A stretch of 64,000 nucleotides of DNA from the NCBI GenBank assembly GCA_041917755.1, contig JAYRWY010000007.1, forward strand, positions 124,001 to 188,000, read 5' to 3'. Below the pieces are notes generated by a model. That model made no database searches. It was not told where the DNA came from and was given only the letters and a program-made list of their open reading frames with translations. Each line of letters starts with the position of its first letter. The stretch's first letter is position 1. The position numbers and the translations under genes were made by a program. The stretch is from RGZA01 sp041917755. Its GTDB lineage: Bacteria > Pseudomonadota > Alphaproteobacteria > UBA9219 > RGZA01. This document shows, one piece after another, positions 44,497-52,419 of the stretch.

Positions 44497-44688
44497 GTTA
44501 TAGCTATTAAGCGATTCCACGCCGGACTTTAAAAACGAAGCGAGACCTATTAAGGTCATGCCATTGTAACATTGCAGGAAGCCGAGTTGACGACATCCTC
44601 TCCCCAACCATCGTTTGTTTGCATCTGTATCCATTGTATGGATAAGCGCATTAATTCCAACGCCACCCACGGACTTGAAGTTTTTAAA

Positions 44689-45360
44689 ATGTCCAATGCT
44701 GGCGCATCGTTTCCTGCGCCATCCATTCAGCAAAGCGCGCAAGAAGACTCCCTTCATATCTTATTGGAGCGCGCCAAAGAAAGTCATCAAACAGTCATTT
44801 CAGCGTTTTCCGGTCATGAAGATTGTGTAGCGGTGAGAAGCATTTGGACGCTTGGCAACAAGCCGGTATCAGAGCGTAGCGAGCGTGACAGCGCCCGCAT
44901 TGCACCGTATATCGATCTAGTGGCACAGATTTCGGTATTGCAGGGCGTGGATGATGGTGAACGCTTGCGTTTACTGACCCAAGCCAAGACATTACAGGAC
45001 ATCAATCATGCCTTGGCTTATGAAGATATTCAGGCGGTTGTTAAGGCCAATGAACTGAGTATCGTGGCATATTTTGAAGATGTGGTGAAAGACCCGCACC
45101 GTTTGTACATTTTTGATCCTGAGCAAAATATTTTTGTGCACACCACCATTCGGCTCAAAGAATTTCAGGAACGTCCAGAATTGCTGGAACAGTATGCATT
45201 GAAGGCCCCAATTGATGTGGCTGCGTTTATTGATGAAAAAGCATCCATATACATCAAGCGCCGTTATGAAAAAGCGATGAAGGCTGTAACGGTTCCACCA
45301 GAAGATCTGGAGGGATCATCCCCGCGTGTTGTGGCGCTTCGTGGGGCTAGGCCTGCGTAA
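44689..45360 (+). CDS. Hypothetical protein, 223 residues
   Basis: No family recognised. Soluble, acidic, helical. Start uncertain: ATG 44689 (weak TTGAAG upstream) or in-frame ATG 44638. It ends overlapping the last 14 bases of the convergent Nudix gene. Confidence 0.55.
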   Translation: MSNAGASFPAPSIQQSAQEDSLHILLERAKESHQTVISAFSGHEDCVAVRSIWTLGNKPVSERSERDSARIAPYIDLVAQISVLQGVDDGERLRLLTQAKTLQDINHALAYEDIQAVVKANELSIVAYFEDVVKDPHRLYIFDPEQNIFVHTTIRLKEFQERPELLEQYALKAPIDVAAFIDEKASIYIKRRYEKAMKAVTVPPEDLEGSSPRVVALRGARPA

Positions 45361-46207
45361 GTGGCGAACAAAGACCCGCGCATAATTCACGGTAATATGC
45401 TTCGTCACTGTTAATCAGGCCGTGGCGGATAAAGAAATCTATCAGCACCAGATTCACGTTGAATTTAAACGCATCGCCGGTGTGAATCATTCTCAACACC
45501 TCTTGTGCCGGAAGTAAGCGGAAATCTTCAACCTCCCCATCTTCGTTATGTGGGGTAAAATCATCCGGACATTTTAAATCAAATAAAAATAGCACATCGC
45601 GGCGAATGCCATTGGGCAACGACCGTGCATAGGTAATACAGCCCACTGAACGCGCACGCTTTACAATATCTGCCGGTGCGCCGGCTTCCTCCTTGGCTTC
45701 TTTGGCAAGGTTTTCCAGGACGCTCAGGCCATGGGGTTGGCCGCCTGCAATCATGTGATCAAATTTTCCGGGATCGGTACCGCGATCAGAGGAGCGTTTG
45801 CCAACCCACACATGGATACCGGAATCTTTTCTGACGTAACCATTGCAATGCACGCCATGCGCTACAAAACCCATGGCGGATATTAATGCGCGGTCGGCTA
45901 ACGCAACAGGCGCATCTTTGAACGAGGTTGAAACGCCGTAAGCCTCGAAGCGTTCCTTGGCGATGAATTTCTTTTCAATCAGATGATGCAGGATGGTGCG
46001 TAATTGTTCGCTGCGGCCATCGACATCAGGGCGTTCATCAGCCAGGAATAATGTTCCATTCACATTCGTGAGCAGTTTGGCATCACATAAGGTGTTGGCC
46101 ACATTGTGATGCACGCGACCTAAATCCTTCCCGCCAAGGGTTAGGGGGAGGTAGTCCTTCCAGACCACATTATTGTTCTGGGTGATATGGCGAAATAAGG
46201 GGTGCAT
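45347..46207 (-). CDS. Nudix hydrolase of the thiamine-pyrophosphokinase-associated type
   Basis: The 286-residue protein has an N-terminal DUF4743-like domain (LADRALISAMGFVAHGVHCNG at its end) and a C-terminal Nudix domain. The Nudix box reads GGQPHGLSVLENLAKEAKEE then AG, with KEAKEEAG in place of RE-x2-EE-x-G and without the first canonical Glu. This variant is what I recall from the yeast Tnr3/YJR142W group, which hydrolyses oxidised thiamine diphosphates. Substrate by analogy only. Confidence 0.75.
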   Translation of the reverse strand: MHPLFRHITQNNNVVWKDYLPLTLGGKDLGRVHHNVANTLCDAKLLTNVNGTLFLADERPDVDGRSEQLRTILHHLIEKKFIAKERFEAYGVSTSFKDAPVALADRALISAMGFVAHGVHCNGYVRKDSGIHVWVGKRSSDRGTDPGKFDHMIAGGQPHGLSVLENLAKEAKEEAGAPADIVKRARSVGCITYARSLPNGIRRDVLFLFDLKCPDDFTPHNEDGEVEDFRLLPAQEVLRMIHTGDAFKFNVNLVLIDFFIRHGLINSDEAYYRELCAGLCSPLTQA

Positions 46208-46337
46208 ATGGAATCATGGGCTTGCGGTTAGAAAAACACGTATTATCATAATCTTAGCAAGATTTAATCCTTTTTTATAGGGCTATGGCGTAGTCTTGCC
46301 GCTTCAAGCCACTTCATGAGTTATTCGTTCATCGACC

Positions 46338-46802
46338 ATGTTTGATTCCATTAAAGAAAATCTGCGCAAAGCAAATGAAGAACGCAGCCGTGCCCGCGAG
46401 GAGCAGGAGCGCAGAGATCGTGCCAAGCAGCAGCAGGCCGAGATAAACGCCAAGGCCAAGGAAGAGCGTGAACGCAAAATCGCCAGCATTCGTGTGATTA
46501 CGGGTGATGTGAAATACCGCTATGCGATTTTGGATACCTTGCGCGTGTTTTCACATTATACCGCCGAGCCAGGGCAGCCATATGACCCGACCGCTTCATC
46601 ATTGCAGGCCACACGCATGATGCAGGAATTGGCATTTTCAACGGGCGCAGATGCAGTTATTCATGCGCAATACCAGATTGTTCGTTATACGACCCAGCGA
46701 CGTAATTTTGCTGATGTGCCGGTTTATGAAACCCATCTGTTCGGCACCGCCATTAAGGTCATGGGCCCGCCAACTGATTGGGAAGATGGCAAAGACGGCT
46801 GA
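46338..46802 (+). CDS. Hypothetical protein with coiled-coil start and YbjQ-like core
   Basis: 154 residues. Residues 1-50 are a highly charged helix (RSRAREEQERRDRAKQQQAE). The rest (VITGDVKYRYAILDTLRVFS, ELAFSTGADAVIHAQYQIV, HLFGTAIKVMG) resembles the YbjQ/UPF0145 fold, where GADAV and FGTAVK recur. The resemblance is by eye. Confidence 0.5.
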   Translation: MFDSIKENLRKANEERSRAREEQERRDRAKQQQAEINAKAKEERERKIASIRVITGDVKYRYAILDTLRVFSHYTAEPGQPYDPTASSLQATRMMQELAFSTGADAVIHAQYQIVRYTTQRRNFADVPVYETHLFGTAIKVMGPPTDWEDGKDG

Positions 46803-46904
46803 TTAGCCCGTTGATTTATCAAAATTAACCACGTTCCTACATCACTTGCTAACCTAAATTAGATAAAATACGAGAGATATTTTATGTATTTTTAGCGAGT
46901 TGGA

Positions 46905-48101
46905 ATGGCCGTACCGCCCAACGCATCATATCCGTATACACCGCCGCAGGTGCAAGCTACGCCTGCCTATATGCCGCCGCGTCGGTTGCTGTTTGCCTCC
47001 AATTTAAGTAATTCAATCGGGCAGCGCACCTTATCGCGTGCGGAAATTGATCAGGCTATTCGTCAGCACGGTACCAATATTGCGGTAATGGTCGATGTGG
47101 GCGGGACAACCGATATGCGTACCCAAGCAGGACAAATGCTTGATTATCTGCGTCAACGTGGCGTGCGACACATCGGGGTCTATACAGAAGGCCGCACGGG
47201 GCCGACCGGTAGCCGATATGAAGCAGGTGAATTGGCGCGTAAGGAAGCCGCTAAGCGTCGATACGGAATGAGTGAAGCGCAGTGGATGAATGGTGGATGG
47301 GAGCGTTCATTCCACGATCAGGTTCGCCATTTTGCAAGAAACTGTGGCGCTACATTTTTTGAAGCAGATAATATTCCTGAAGGTCAGACCGTTCGGTTCT
47401 TGAGGCAATTTCAAGCTGCCAAAGACCGTGGTGAATTACCACCGCATGTGCAGATGTTGATGAAGAATCCTGTGCAGGGGGAAATCAACGAACTTCGCAG
47501 GGCACTGGCAGATGGCAGTGTGCGACGTGAGAGTATTGCTGATTTTGCCATATCCGAAGAAGGGTATCGTTCGCAATGGCCAGCGTTGCGCAGAGGGCTT
47601 GCCGAGTTTGGTATTCAATTGGCAAATAGCCACGACACACACCAATATGCAGCCAAAGAAGATTATGACCAAAATTTATTAGGCGCGCTTGGCCGTTTTG
47701 TTCGCGGTGTAGGTAATGCGATTGGAACAGTGATTGGAGGCGTTGCCAATGGTATTGCAACCGTAGCCAACGGAATTGGTACTGCCTTGGGGTTAGTACC
47801 AGCGCAACCTGCGCCGCACCCAGTACCAGCGCATATGCGTCCGCACATGGCAGGGCATTATCCAGCGCCGCACTATGCACAATCAAATCATGTAGCGCAG
47901 CGTCAGGCTCAACCAGTGCCGCCTGCCATACATCCGGTGTCACGTCATGAACCACCATCACAAGGATGGCGTATCAATGCACCAGCAGCACCTGCGGCGC
48001 ATCCTGTGCCACACGCACCGCGCACTGAGCATCCAAGTGGTGGATGGCAGGTAAGACCTTCTGCGGAAGTTGATCAACCACCACGCCAACGTCCTGCCTA
48101 G
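46905..48101 (+). CDS. Unknown domain with glycine-zipper segment and GW tail
   Basis: 398 residues, no signal peptide. A Pro-rich start (1-25) is followed by an alpha/beta domain (about 27-250) with NIAVMVDVGGTTDM, MLDYLRQRGVRHIGVYTEGR, ARNCGATFFEADNIPEG and a C-terminal ELANSHDTH-like LANSHDTHQY. The pattern hints at a TIM barrel, perhaps a GH114-like glycosidase (GATFFEADN recalls its strand ending in DN), but this is weak. Residues 259-298 are the Gly-spaced stretch (GRFVRGVGNAIGTVIGGVAN) shared with 36717 and 37784. Two GW motifs (SQGWRINAP, SGGWQVRPS) end a Pro/His-rich tail. Confidence 0.62.
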   Translation: MAVPPNASYPYTPPQVQATPAYMPPRRLLFASNLSNSIGQRTLSRAEIDQAIRQHGTNIAVMVDVGGTTDMRTQAGQMLDYLRQRGVRHIGVYTEGRTGPTGSRYEAGELARKEAAKRRYGMSEAQWMNGGWERSFHDQVRHFARNCGATFFEADNIPEGQTVRFLRQFQAAKDRGELPPHVQMLMKNPVQGEINELRRALADGSVRRESIADFAISEEGYRSQWPALRRGLAEFGIQLANSHDTHQYAAKEDYDQNLLGALGRFVRGVGNAIGTVIGGVANGIATVANGIGTALGLVPAQPAPHPVPAHMRPHMAGHYPAPHYAQSNHVAQRQAQPVPPAIHPVSRHEPPSQGWRINAPAAPAAHPVPHAPRTEHPSGGWQVRPSAEVDQPPRQRPA

Positions 48102-48460
48102 TTCATTTTAAATCCCAGATTATTTTTTCGAAGTTGGATTTCAGCTGAGTTGAAATGGCAACAATATGCGTATTGTGCTGATAACGAATATGTAAATTAT
48201 TCCAATGAAAACGGCGTTATCTTAACCAAACATTATTTTGTGTAAAAACAGCGCATCAAGAAAGTTCAATAGATTCAATATCTAATCGAGTTTTCTATTA
48301 ATTCACGACTCATTAACCATACTCATTAATCAGCTAACCATCGGCACTAAATGAATTTTTGCCCATTAAATATATTTTAAGGGCTGGTGGCGATAATCAC
48401 GATACAACAAAAGAATTTTAAGACGCTATTCGACCGATTATTCGATAGAGAGATTTTGTA
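48102..48460. other. AT-rich intergenic region before the 48.5-50.1 kb operon
   Basis: 359 bases without a gene, visibly richer in A/T than the flanks, with several TTAA steps and the near-repeat CTCATTAA (48309 and 48324 area). It probably holds the promoter of the three-gene operon; I cannot choose a single one. Confidence 0.4.
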
Positions 48461-49069
48461 ATGACTGGCAGACGTAGACGCAGAGGACCACATCAGGATC
48501 ATACGAGACCTTCGCGTCGCCAGTATGGACCACGCGCGCCACAACAACGTGATGAAAACGTAGTTGCAGAACAGAACGCGATGAACCAGGCCCTTGAAGC
48601 AATTCTTGGTGAAGGTAATGGCCCGCGTCTTGACCCAGATGGTATTCGTGGTTCATCAACCAATGGTATTCAACGCATGCTGGCAGGCATTGCGCAGCAT
48701 CATGGATTCCAAGGAACGCCTGCTGAACAAATGCAGCAATTGCAACGGTTTTACAGTAGTCCAGAAGGACAGGAATATTTAAGAGCCAATCCGCAAAGCG
48801 GACCAAGTTTGATGCAAAGCGCCGAACAGCTCAGACAACAACGTAACGGGGTTGGTTTTGGACCTGCGGCACCAGCTGCGTCGGCACCTGCGCCTGATCC
48901 AGCTGCACCACCACGTGATCCCAAGGCAGCTAGTGTTGTGCAGCCTGATCCAGCTGCTCCTGCGCCACTTGCGCCACGTGAAGAAGGTTCATCGCATGGG
49001 GTATTGCCTGCTGCTGAATTACCATCGATGGCGTTGCCTACGGCGCCATTAGCACCAAGACCAGGATAA
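48461..49069 (+). CDS. Protein with peptidoglycan-binding-like module and Pro/Ala tail (operon gene 1)
   Basis: 202 residues, no signal peptide, Arg-rich start (TGRRRRRGPHQ). Residues about 42-75 (LEAILGEGNGPRLDPDGIRG, SSTNGIQRMLAG) recall the DG-x-G-x-T-x2-A pattern of PG_binding_1 modules. A Pro/Ala tail follows, ending APLAPREEGSS...SMALPTAPLAPRPG. The next protein shares this C-terminal signature. The stop TAA runs into the AGGAG of the next gene, 10 bases away. Confidence 0.55.
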   Translation: MTGRRRRRGPHQDHTRPSRRQYGPRAPQQRDENVVAEQNAMNQALEAILGEGNGPRLDPDGIRGSSTNGIQRMLAGIAQHHGFQGTPAEQMQQLQRFYSSPEGQEYLRANPQSGPSLMQSAEQLRQQRNGVGFGPAAPAASAPAPDPAAPPRDPKAASVVQPDPAAPAPLAPREEGSSHGVLPAAELPSMALPTAPLAPRPG

Positions 49070-49079
49070 GGAGCGATAT

Positions 49080-49385
49080 ATGAGCTATAACGAAGAACGT
49101 GAAAACAGACGGCAGATGCAAAAGTTGCTGAGACCGTATGGATATAATGGTCGCTTGGACGGTCATTATGGCCCTATCATGAGACAGGCATTGGAAAATT
49201 ATATGCGCGCGCATGATGGCGCAACACCAACGTTGGACCAACAAGGTCCACAAGCTGGACTAGATAACAGAGCACCGCTAGCGCCAAGAGAAGACCGTGT
49301 ACATCAGGTTATAAATCCAGTTCAAACTGCGGATGCGTCTATGGCACTGCCAAGGGGGCGCTTAACTCCAAGAAATACTAATTAA
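49080..49385 (+). CDS. Small peptidoglycan-binding-like protein (operon gene 2)
   Basis: 101 residues. Residues 11-46 (RQMQKLLRPYGYNGRLDGHY, GPIMRQALENYMRAH) follow the PG_binding_1 pattern LQ-x3-GY-x4-DG-x-G-x6-A-x3-F. The tail RAPLAPREDRVHQ...ASMALPRGRLTPR matches the tail of the preceding protein. Good AGGAG before ATG. No signal peptide. Confidence 0.6.
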   Translation: MSYNEERENRRQMQKLLRPYGYNGRLDGHYGPIMRQALENYMRAHDGATPTLDQQGPQAGLDNRAPLAPREDRVHQVINPVQTADASMALPRGRLTPRNTN

Positions 49386-49431
49386 CAAGGTACTTTAACC
49401 AACAACAGTTTACACACAGAGGAGAGAGAAA

Positions 49432-50124
49432 ATGGCTGGTAGAGAATTTAGAGATACACCTGCAGCGAATGATTTGCCCGGTAGATCAGCAGATCGCTCA
49501 AGTGATGCAGTGCGTGGTGCTGTACAAACAGTGTTGACCGCACATAACCGTGGTGTAGCACCGACAACAGTGCCGGATTTTACTGCAGATTCGACCAGAG
49601 GTAATCTTCGCATTCGTATTCCTGCGACCCCCGCGCAAGGTATGATGCGCGGCGAGGGACCCCGTACTGCAGACGTGGAGTGGTTGCCAAATACCCGAAT
49701 GGTGAATGGTAGCCGTGTGACAGTTGACCCTGCGTTTACGCAAACAGGAACTGGGGTAAATCCAGCAGTTCCAGCAAGCGTGGTTCAACGCACGACAATG
49801 ACGGGGCCTGATAACCGCGGCGCATTTATGCGTGTGCAAGGCGTGGGCCCAGACGGAAAGCCAGTAGGTGAAAGTCGTTATTATGCGGCGACAATCCAGA
49901 ATGGTCGTTATGAACCAACTGGTGCAGCTATTCCCCAAGACCGTATTCCTGATAATATCAGAGCTGGCCTGAATGCAACTCATGACACCATCGGAGCTGT
50001 TGGCGAAAACTTCACCAAGCGAGCATTGGATGGAAGCATGGTGGTTGCAAGTGCGGATACCCGTGTGCACCAGCAGCCTGCACAACAACGCAACCGCGGC
50101 CCAGCACCAAGCGGTATGGCTTAA
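49432..50124 (+). CDS. Unknown protein (operon gene 3)
   Basis: 230 residues, no family recognised, no signal peptide or membrane helix. The middle is beta-rich (RGAFMRVQGVGPDGKPVGES, RYYAATIQNGRYEP), flanked by Arg/Pro/Gln-rich ends. A very strong GAGGAGAGAG precedes ATG. The gene ends in a terminator that closes the operon. Confidence 0.6.
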   Translation: MAGREFRDTPAANDLPGRSADRSSDAVRGAVQTVLTAHNRGVAPTTVPDFTADSTRGNLRIRIPATPAQGMMRGEGPRTADVEWLPNTRMVNGSRVTVDPAFTQTGTGVNPAVPASVVQRTTMTGPDNRGAFMRVQGVGPDGKPVGESRYYAATIQNGRYEPTGAAIPQDRIPDNIRAGLNATHDTIGAVGENFTKRALDGSMVVASADTRVHQQPAQQRNRGPAPSGMA

Positions 50125-50147
50125 TACATATATTATTTCAAGAAATC

Positions 50148-50178
50148 ATCCCCGTCAGAAATGACGGGGATTTTTTTT
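50148..50178 (+). terminator. Intrinsic terminator closing the 48.5-50.1 kb operon
   Basis: ATCCCCGTCA and TGACGGGGAT form a perfect 10-bp stem with loop GAAA and eight T (50171-50178). Confidence 0.95.
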
Positions 50179-50180
50179 GC

Positions 50181-50852
50181 CTACTTCACGTATTTGGCGA
50201 TGCCTTTTTCGAAATCAGCAAATGTGCTTACGCCAGTGAAGCTGTCCTTGCCGTAATCGATGACAAAGGTTGGCGTGGCGCTGACCTTGAATTGGGTTTC
50301 GGCCTGCATGCGGCGTTTAATCAGCGCATCCTGAATAGCTTTGTCATTCAGGCATTTGGTGACACGTTCACCGGGCAAACCAGCCAGCTTGGCATATTGC
50401 GTAAGGGTGGCTTCGGGGTCTGCTGCGGTGCTCCAGCCTTCCATATTTTCAAACAAGGTTTTTACAAACGGGAAATAGCGATCTTCGGGCATGCATTGGG
50501 TCAATTGTGCAGCCTTAAGCGCCATGCCGTTGAGCGGGAAGTCACGGAAGATCAGTTTGATTTTACCGGTGGAGATATATTTTTTTACAACTTCGGGCAG
50601 AATTTCCTTATGGAAATGGGCGCAGTGGCTGCAATTCAATGATGCATATTCGATGATGGTCACAGGCGCATTGGCATTGCCCAGCACATGTTCGGTGAGC
50701 ACATCGCCTGTTTTGACGACATCGCCGGTGGCTTCTTTTTTGGCAACGTCATTTTTTGCGGTATCAAGTTCGGCCGCGGGGGAAGTGGCCCATGAAGGGG
50801 AAGCTGCCATCAGGGCAAGAAAGGAAAGAACGGCAAGAAGTGGTGAGCGCAT
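50181..50852 (-). CDS. DsbA-family thiol:disulfide oxidoreductase
   Basis: 223 residues with a signal peptide (1-22, ending SWA) and a thioredoxin fold. The active site is Cys74-Ser-His-Cys77 (ASLNCSHCAHF), with the cis-Pro loop VSATPTFVI near 190. It oxidises or isomerises disulfides of exported proteins. This short DsbA/BdbD type often lies near DUF721 and mutY in alphaproteobacteria, as here. Confidence 0.92.
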   Translation of the reverse strand: MRSPLLAVLSFLALMAASPSWATSPAAELDTAKNDVAKKEATGDVVKTGDVLTEHVLGNANAPVTIIEYASLNCSHCAHFHKEILPEVVKKYISTGKIKLIFRDFPLNGMALKAAQLTQCMPEDRYFPFVKTLFENMEGWSTAADPEATLTQYAKLAGLPGERVTKCLNDKAIQDALIKRRMQAETQFKVSATPTFVIDYGKDSFTGVSTFADFEKGIAKYVK

Positions 50853-50936
50853 GTAAAATCCCTTGGTTAAATGATGGGGTTAGTGTGCCCAATGTTTATG
50901 ACGATATCAAGGCAGGATAGGCGCATTGCCGTGGCA

Positions 50937-51257
50937 TTAAACCTTATGCTCGAAGACGATTTTGGTGATGAAATCATAGCCTACCAGCTGGTTGATACGC
51001 TCCTGCATCGTGCCTTGCATCATCTGAAATTGAGGGGCCAGCGCCCCCGGGATGCGTACAAATAATTTAGCCTTATCACCGCCATCATGGCCGGCCCCTT
51101 GCGGCATAAGGGTGACGCCAACCGGACAGGCATGTTCGGCCATGTCATCGCCGACAATGGTTTTCCAATGTTCCATGAGCAATCGCAGGACGCGCCATTC
51201 AGGCCCCAATACTTTGCCTGCCAGATTATTCAAAAGCTGTTGGATGTGTTTTGCCAT
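50937..51257 (-). CDS. DUF721 protein, DciA-like
   Basis: 106 residues of the DUF721 family, which includes DciA, a loader of the replicative helicase DnaB. The pattern W-x4-G-x6-A-x-P is visible in HWKTIVGDDMAEHACPVGVT, and LFVRIPGALAPQFQMM is the later beta/alpha part. It is divergent from mutY, with 58 bases between starts, and upstream of dsbA on the same strand. Confidence 0.8.
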   Translation of the reverse strand: MAKHIQQLLNNLAGKVLGPEWRVLRLLMEHWKTIVGDDMAEHACPVGVTLMPQGAGHDGGDKAKLFVRIPGALAPQFQMMQGTMQERINQLVGYDFITKIVFEHKV

Positions 51258-51315
51258 CTGCCCTGTCGATATTTCGGCCGTTTATATTTTGCGTAAGCAT
51301 CCTATAGTTAAACCC

Positions 51316-52419
51316 ATGATTCGTAGAGTCCCCAAGCTAAAGGCCAATAAATCCAAGCCAAATCCGCAAGATTTGCTGCGCTGGTATGATGTGCATGCGC
51401 GGGAGATGCCGTGGAGAGCCAAGCGGGGCAAGCGCACCAATCCCTATCATGAATTATTATCGGAATTCATGTTGCAGCAAACACAGGTGGTCACGGTTAT
51501 TCCGTATTTCAAGGCATTCATCAAGCGTTGGCCAAAACTTACTGATTTAGCAAATGCAAGTCTGGATGAGGTGCGTGCAGCGTGGTCGGGGCTTGGGTAT
51601 TATCGCCGCGCCAAATTTTTGCATGAATGCGTCAAGGCAATTGCCAAGCATCATGATGGCGTGGTGCCGGATAATGAAGAAGCCCTGCGTGCATTGCCAG
51701 GTATTGGCCCTTATACCGCGGCGGCGATCGCGGCCATAGCCTATGACAAGAAGGCGGTGGTGGTGGATGGCAATGTGGAGCGCGTGATGGCGCGTATGTT
51801 TGCGGTGGAAGAAAAACTTCCCGCAGCTAAAAAACAACTTTATGCTCTGGCGCAGACATGTTTGCCCAAGCAACGATTTGGAGATTATGCGCAGGCCGTG
51901 ATGGAATTGGGGGCGACTGTTTGTACGCCAAAAAATCCATCATGTGGAATTTGTCCGTGGAAGAAAAACTGTAAGGCGTTTGCCGTGGGTGCGATGGAGA
52001 GCTATCCACGCAAGGCAACCAAGAAAAAAATACCGCACAAACACACCAGTGTTTTTGTGACGATAAATAAAAAAGGCGAGGTGCTGTTGCGCAGGCGCGC
52101 CGAGGGCGGGATGCTTGGCGGGATGTGGGAATTTCCATCCACCCCGTGGCAGGCAGACAGGCCAAGCACCAAGGATGAGGCACGCCATGCCCCTGCCAAA
52201 CTTGTGTGGCAAGCGGCGGCAAAGCCTGTTCAGCATGTTTTTTCACATTTTAAACTGGAGGCAGCGTTGCGAATTGGCCATAGCGGCGCCGCATTTTCAT
52301 TGCATAATAGCGAATATCGCTGGCTGAAATGGAAAGACTTGTCCACAATTGCATTGCCGACGCTGACCCTTTCGATTGCCAAGGCTGCGCAACACCATTT
52401 AGTGATTAAAAAGACCTGA
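51316..52419 (+). CDS. mutY: Adenine DNA glycosylase MutY
   Basis: MutY removes A opposite 8-oxoG. The 367-residue product has PWR and Glu50 (LSEFMLQQTQV), the HhH motif LPGIGPYTAAAIAAIAYDK, catalytic Asp151 (VVDGNVERV) and the 4Fe-4S ligands in CTPKNPSCGICPWKKNC. A C-terminal Nudix-like domain (about 235-365) with EGGMLGGMWEFP reads the 8-oxoG. The frame is open upstream to 51052, but family alignment and the divergent DUF721 gene favour ATG 51316. Together with mutM this gives the GO repair pair in one window. Confidence 0.95.
   Translation: MIRRVPKLKANKSKPNPQDLLRWYDVHAREMPWRAKRGKRTNPYHELLSEFMLQQTQVVTVIPYFKAFIKRWPKLTDLANASLDEVRAAWSGLGYYRRAKFLHECVKAIAKHHDGVVPDNEEALRALPGIGPYTAAAIAAIAYDKKAVVVDGNVERVMARMFAVEEKLPAAKKQLYALAQTCLPKQRFGDYAQAVMELGATVCTPKNPSCGICPWKKNCKAFAVGAMESYPRKATKKKIPHKHTSVFVTINKKGEVLLRRRAEGGMLGGMWEFPSTPWQADRPSTKDEARHAPAKLVWQAAAKPVQHVFSHFKLEAALRIGHSGAAFSLHNSEYRWLKWKDLSTIALPTLTLSIAKAAQHHLVIKKT

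Noticed and set aside
36717..50124. Degenerate prophage
   Set aside because: A lambda-type endolysin domain is present, but no capsid, tail, terminase, integrase or attachment-site repeat is visible and housekeeping genes are interleaved.
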